Below are positions 6,633 through 7,894 of a stretch of DNA of 7,894 bases, one piece after another (the first letter of the stretch is position 1; the number at the start of each line of letters is the position of its first letter). Origin of the DNA: an uncultured Candidatus Melainabacteria bacterium (GTDB lineage: Bacteria; Cyanobacteriota; Vampirovibrionia; Gastranaerophilales; Gastranaerophilaceae); NCBI GenBank assembly GCA_934717895.1, contig CAKUZO010000075.1:1-7894 (forward strand), read 5' to 3'. The notes below the pieces were generated by a model. The model worked only from the letters and a program-made list of their open reading frames with translations. It did no database searches and was not told the origin of the DNA. The position numbers were made by a program, and so were the translations under genes.

Positions 6633-6661
6633 TTGAAAAATAACAAAAAAATTGGTATAAT
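6633..6661 (+). promoter_or_regulatory. Promoter of the prepilin-like gene
   Basis: TTGAAA (6633-6638), a 17-bp spacer and TATAAT (6656-6661), with a TGG extension just before the -10. This is the best plus-strand promoter in the window. Transcription should begin near 6668, giving a leader of about 28 bases with the AGAGGAG ribosome binding site at its end. Confidence 0.78.
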
Positions 6662-6695
6662 GAATTTGTGAACATAAGAAAACAAGAGGAGTTAT

Positions 6696-7457
6696 ATGAA
6701 TAAACAAGGATTTACACTTGCGGAAGTATTACTAACTATGAGCATTGTAGGTATTGTTGCAGTTGTTACAATGCCAGCATTAACCGTAAGTACAAATAGC
6801 AAGCAGTTACAGGCACAATTTAACAATGCACATTCTATTCTTTCCCAAGCTGTTTATACAGTTGCAGGGCAAAAAGGTCCGGGCATAAGAAAAATATATG
6901 CAGCATTCACAAACCCAGACAAAGAAAAAAATGAAGAAGGTGGCTACAAAAACCAAAACGAGTTTTTTCAATTATTTTTCAAACAATTAAAAGTAGACGG
7001 CAAATGCAGATATAACGTAAATGAAATAAAAAATTACAACGGATCCAAGTCAGGGAATTCTGTTTATATTGACCGTGGAACCAAAGCACCTAGCAACCGT
7101 TTAGCAAATGGTATGTGCGTAGATGTTAATATTTGTGCAAATGAAATTAATATCACTGTCGACATTAACGGAACTAAAAGACCTAATCAATTGGGACACG
7201 ATATCTTCTTTTTCGACATAAACGATGACGACAAATTAAACCCAAAAGCATCAGTAGCATTTACCGAAGAGAATTATCAAGAAGCCCTAAGTAAAGATGC
7301 GAATGCTGACACTCCAAACCTTTCAGGGCAATTAGGAAACCCTTGTTCTGCTACATCACAACAAGCAGGGAATGGCTTAGGTTGTGCTTATTGGGCTCTT
7401 TTAAATAAAAACCCAAATGACAATTCTAAGACATACTGGGATAATTTGCCTAAATAA
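6696..7457 (+). CDS. Type IV prepilin / pseudopilin-like protein
   Basis: A 253-residue protein starting at ATG 6696 behind AGAGGAG. The N-terminus is a class III (prepilin) signal: MNKQG, then FTLAE and a hydrophobic helix to about residue 29. Prepilin peptidase should cut after Gly5, leaving Phe at position 1 and the conserved Glu at position 5 of the mature protein. The rest is a globular domain outside the membrane, rich in Asn, Lys and Asp, with five cysteines (104, 141, 147, 217, 230) that could form two disulfides. HDIFFFDINDDDKLNP (168-183) resembles the acidic, possibly calcium-binding loop of some pseudopilins. Which machine it serves (pilus or type II-like secretion) cannot be told, because no assembly genes are nearby. 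It lies behind its own promoter and faces a minus-strand surface-protein-like gene across a repeat-rich spacer. Confidence 0.85.
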   Translation: MNKQGFTLAEVLLTMSIVGIVAVVTMPALTVSTNSKQLQAQFNNAHSILSQAVYTVAGQKGPGIRKIYAAFTNPDKEKNEEGGYKNQNEFFQLFFKQLKVDGKCRYNVNEIKNYNGSKSGNSVYIDRGTKAPSNRLANGMCVDVNICANEINITVDINGTKRPNQLGHDIFFFDINDDDKLNPKASVAFTEENYQEALSKDANADTPNLSGQLGNPCSATSQQAGNGLGCAYWALLNKNPNDNSKTYWDNLPK

Positions 7458-7520
7458 TTGTTAGTACTAAGGCACTAAGTTCGTATCGGAAATAAAAGTC
7501 GTTAAGACGATAAGCAAAAG

Positions 7521-7544
7521 TAGGGCGGGATACCTATCCCGCCA
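7521..7544 (+). repeat. REP-like GC-rich palindrome, copy 1
   Basis: GGCGGGATA (7524-7532), a CC loop, and TATCCCGCC (7535-7543) form a perfect 9-bp stem, preceded by TAG. It is far richer in G+C than its surroundings. It lies about 65 bases after the pilin stop codon and may act as its transcript end, although no T-run follows. Confidence 0.72.
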
Positions 7545-7570
7545 TTATTAATTTGATAACAAATCATGAC

Positions 7571-7593
7571 GACGGGGTGGGTACCCCGCCCTA
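7571..7593 (-). repeat. REP-like GC-rich palindrome, copy 2 (inverted)
   Basis: Read on the minus strand, this begins TAGGGCGGGGTACC, which matches copy 1 (TAGGGCGGGATACC) at 13 of 14 bases, so the two copies are inverted about 27 bases apart. Its own stem is imperfect (7 of 9 pairs, one more possible as a wobble). Two inverted copies are the arrangement of a BIME-type pair of REP elements. Confidence 0.68.
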
Positions 7594-7630
7594 CCTGCAC
7601 ATTTGCGATTATGTCTGATTTTGAGTCGCC

Positions 7631-7662
7631 AAATGATTAAATTATTAAATGATTAAGTTATT
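7631..7662. repeat. 16-bp tandem duplication
   Basis: AAATGATTAAATTATT (7631-7646) is followed directly by AAATGATTAAGTTATT (7647-7662), with 15 of 16 bases identical. The second copy covers the stop codon of the minus-strand gene at 7658-7660. It looks like slippage or a short repeat unit; no known element is recognised. Confidence 0.75.
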
Positions 7663-7894
7663 CCCCGACACACACCGCCTGAATTCCACTACCCATGTCA
7701 CGGGGGGTGCTTTCCCAGTACGTACCCGACTGGTCGAAGGTGCGGAAGAACCCGAGGACGCTACTTTCTCCTCCCGTCCAAACGGAGAAAAGCATTTCAG
7801 TGAAGCCCAGAGAGGAGGCTTTTGAGGTGTCTAACTGTTTAGGATTACCTTTGTAGAGCTCTGTTGCTAATTTTGCTAAATCATCTTTGGTTGG
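7658..7894 (-). CDS. C-terminal fragment of a FISUMP/DUF1566-like surface or pilin-type protein (runs off the right edge)
   Basis: An open minus-strand frame runs from the window edge to TAA at 7660..7658, giving 78 residues with no start in view. The end has the layout of the C-type-lectin-like C-terminal fold of Fibrobacter-paralogous-domain/DUF1566 proteins: SVWTGGESS, an aromatic/Arg strand (GFFRTFDQ), TYWES, then IQAVCVGE at the terminus, where family members end in RCVR-type strands. The resemblance is by pattern, not alignment. The protein is probably extracellular. Base use changes inside the fragment: the first ~25 codons shown (7820-7894) are AT-rich like the neighbours, whereas the last ~50 (7661-7815) are over half G+C, with many codons ending in C or G. 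This suggests foreign or diversified sequence in the domain. It is convergent with the prepilin gene. Confidence 0.68.
   Translation of the reverse strand, partial: PTKDDLAKLATELYKGNPKQLDTSKASSLGFTEMLFSVWTGGESSVLGFFRTFDQSGTYWESTPRDMGSGIQAVCVGE

Noticed and set aside
7458..7662. CRISPR array or tRNA in the repeat-rich spacer
   Set aside because: The repeats are two inverted palindromes and one tandem pair, not regularly spaced direct repeats with unique spacers. No cloverleaf or CCA-type end is visible.
7765..7790. Inverted repeat TTTCTCC / GGAGAAA with a 12-base loop inside the right-edge gene
   Set aside because: It lies within codons, has a long loop and no T-tract, and has no clear role. 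It could be the result of Gly-Gly-Glu codons facing Phe-Ser codons.

Overview
The window is AT-rich (roughly one third G+C outside its right edge) and gene-dense, with short intergenic gaps, good Shine-Dalgarno sites and sigma-70-type promoters. The best guess for the organism is an uncultured gut bacterium of the non-photosynthetic cyanobacterial sister group (Vampirovibrionia/Melainabacteria, order Gastranaerophilales). This is an inference, not a proof. It rests on base composition, on the style of the prepilin N-terminus (FTLAEVLLTM followed by a hydrophobic helix), and on an AAA protein whose N-terminus is Asn/Gln-rich and ends in an 'INFTG' block. I associate these features with that group from memory.

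Layout from left to right: (1) the first 15 codons of a minus-strand gene with a clear promoter and RBS; (2) a membrane-anchored PAS histidine kinase (344..1654, +) with an intact phospho-acceptor box but a badly eroded ATP-binding domain, followed by a hairpin terminator; (3) a small secreted protein of unknown function (1803..2084, +); (4) a ten-helix DMT/EamA transporter (2131..2985, -), convergent with (3) and divergent from (5); (5) a soluble AAA+ ATPase with an uncharacterised N-terminal region (3170..4696, +); (6) a strong terminator; (7) a cytosolic M49 (dipeptidyl-peptidase III-like) zinc peptidase with the short HEXXH motif (4824..6548, -); (8) a divergent promoter region centred on a perfect 18-bp palindrome; (9) a type IV prepilin/pseudopilin-like protein (6696..7457, +); (10) a 200-bp repeat-rich spacer with two inverted GC-rich REP-like palindromes and a 16-bp tandem duplication; (11) the 3' end of a minus-strand gene (7658..7894). 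Its last ~50 codons are strikingly G+C-rich and read like the C-terminal fold of FISUMP/DUF1566-type surface proteins.

The genes do not form one operon. Almost every gene is its own transcription unit, with convergent or divergent neighbours, and no pathway links them. The themes are the envelope (sensor kinase, exported small protein, transporter, pilin, surface-protein C-terminus) and cytosolic protein turnover (AAA ATPase, M49 peptidase). The points most worth following are the degenerate kinase domain, the palindrome with arms shared by two promoter regions, and the GC-rich C-terminal segment at the right edge, where a diversity-generating retroelement target is one testable explanation. 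I see no complete undescribed system in this window.
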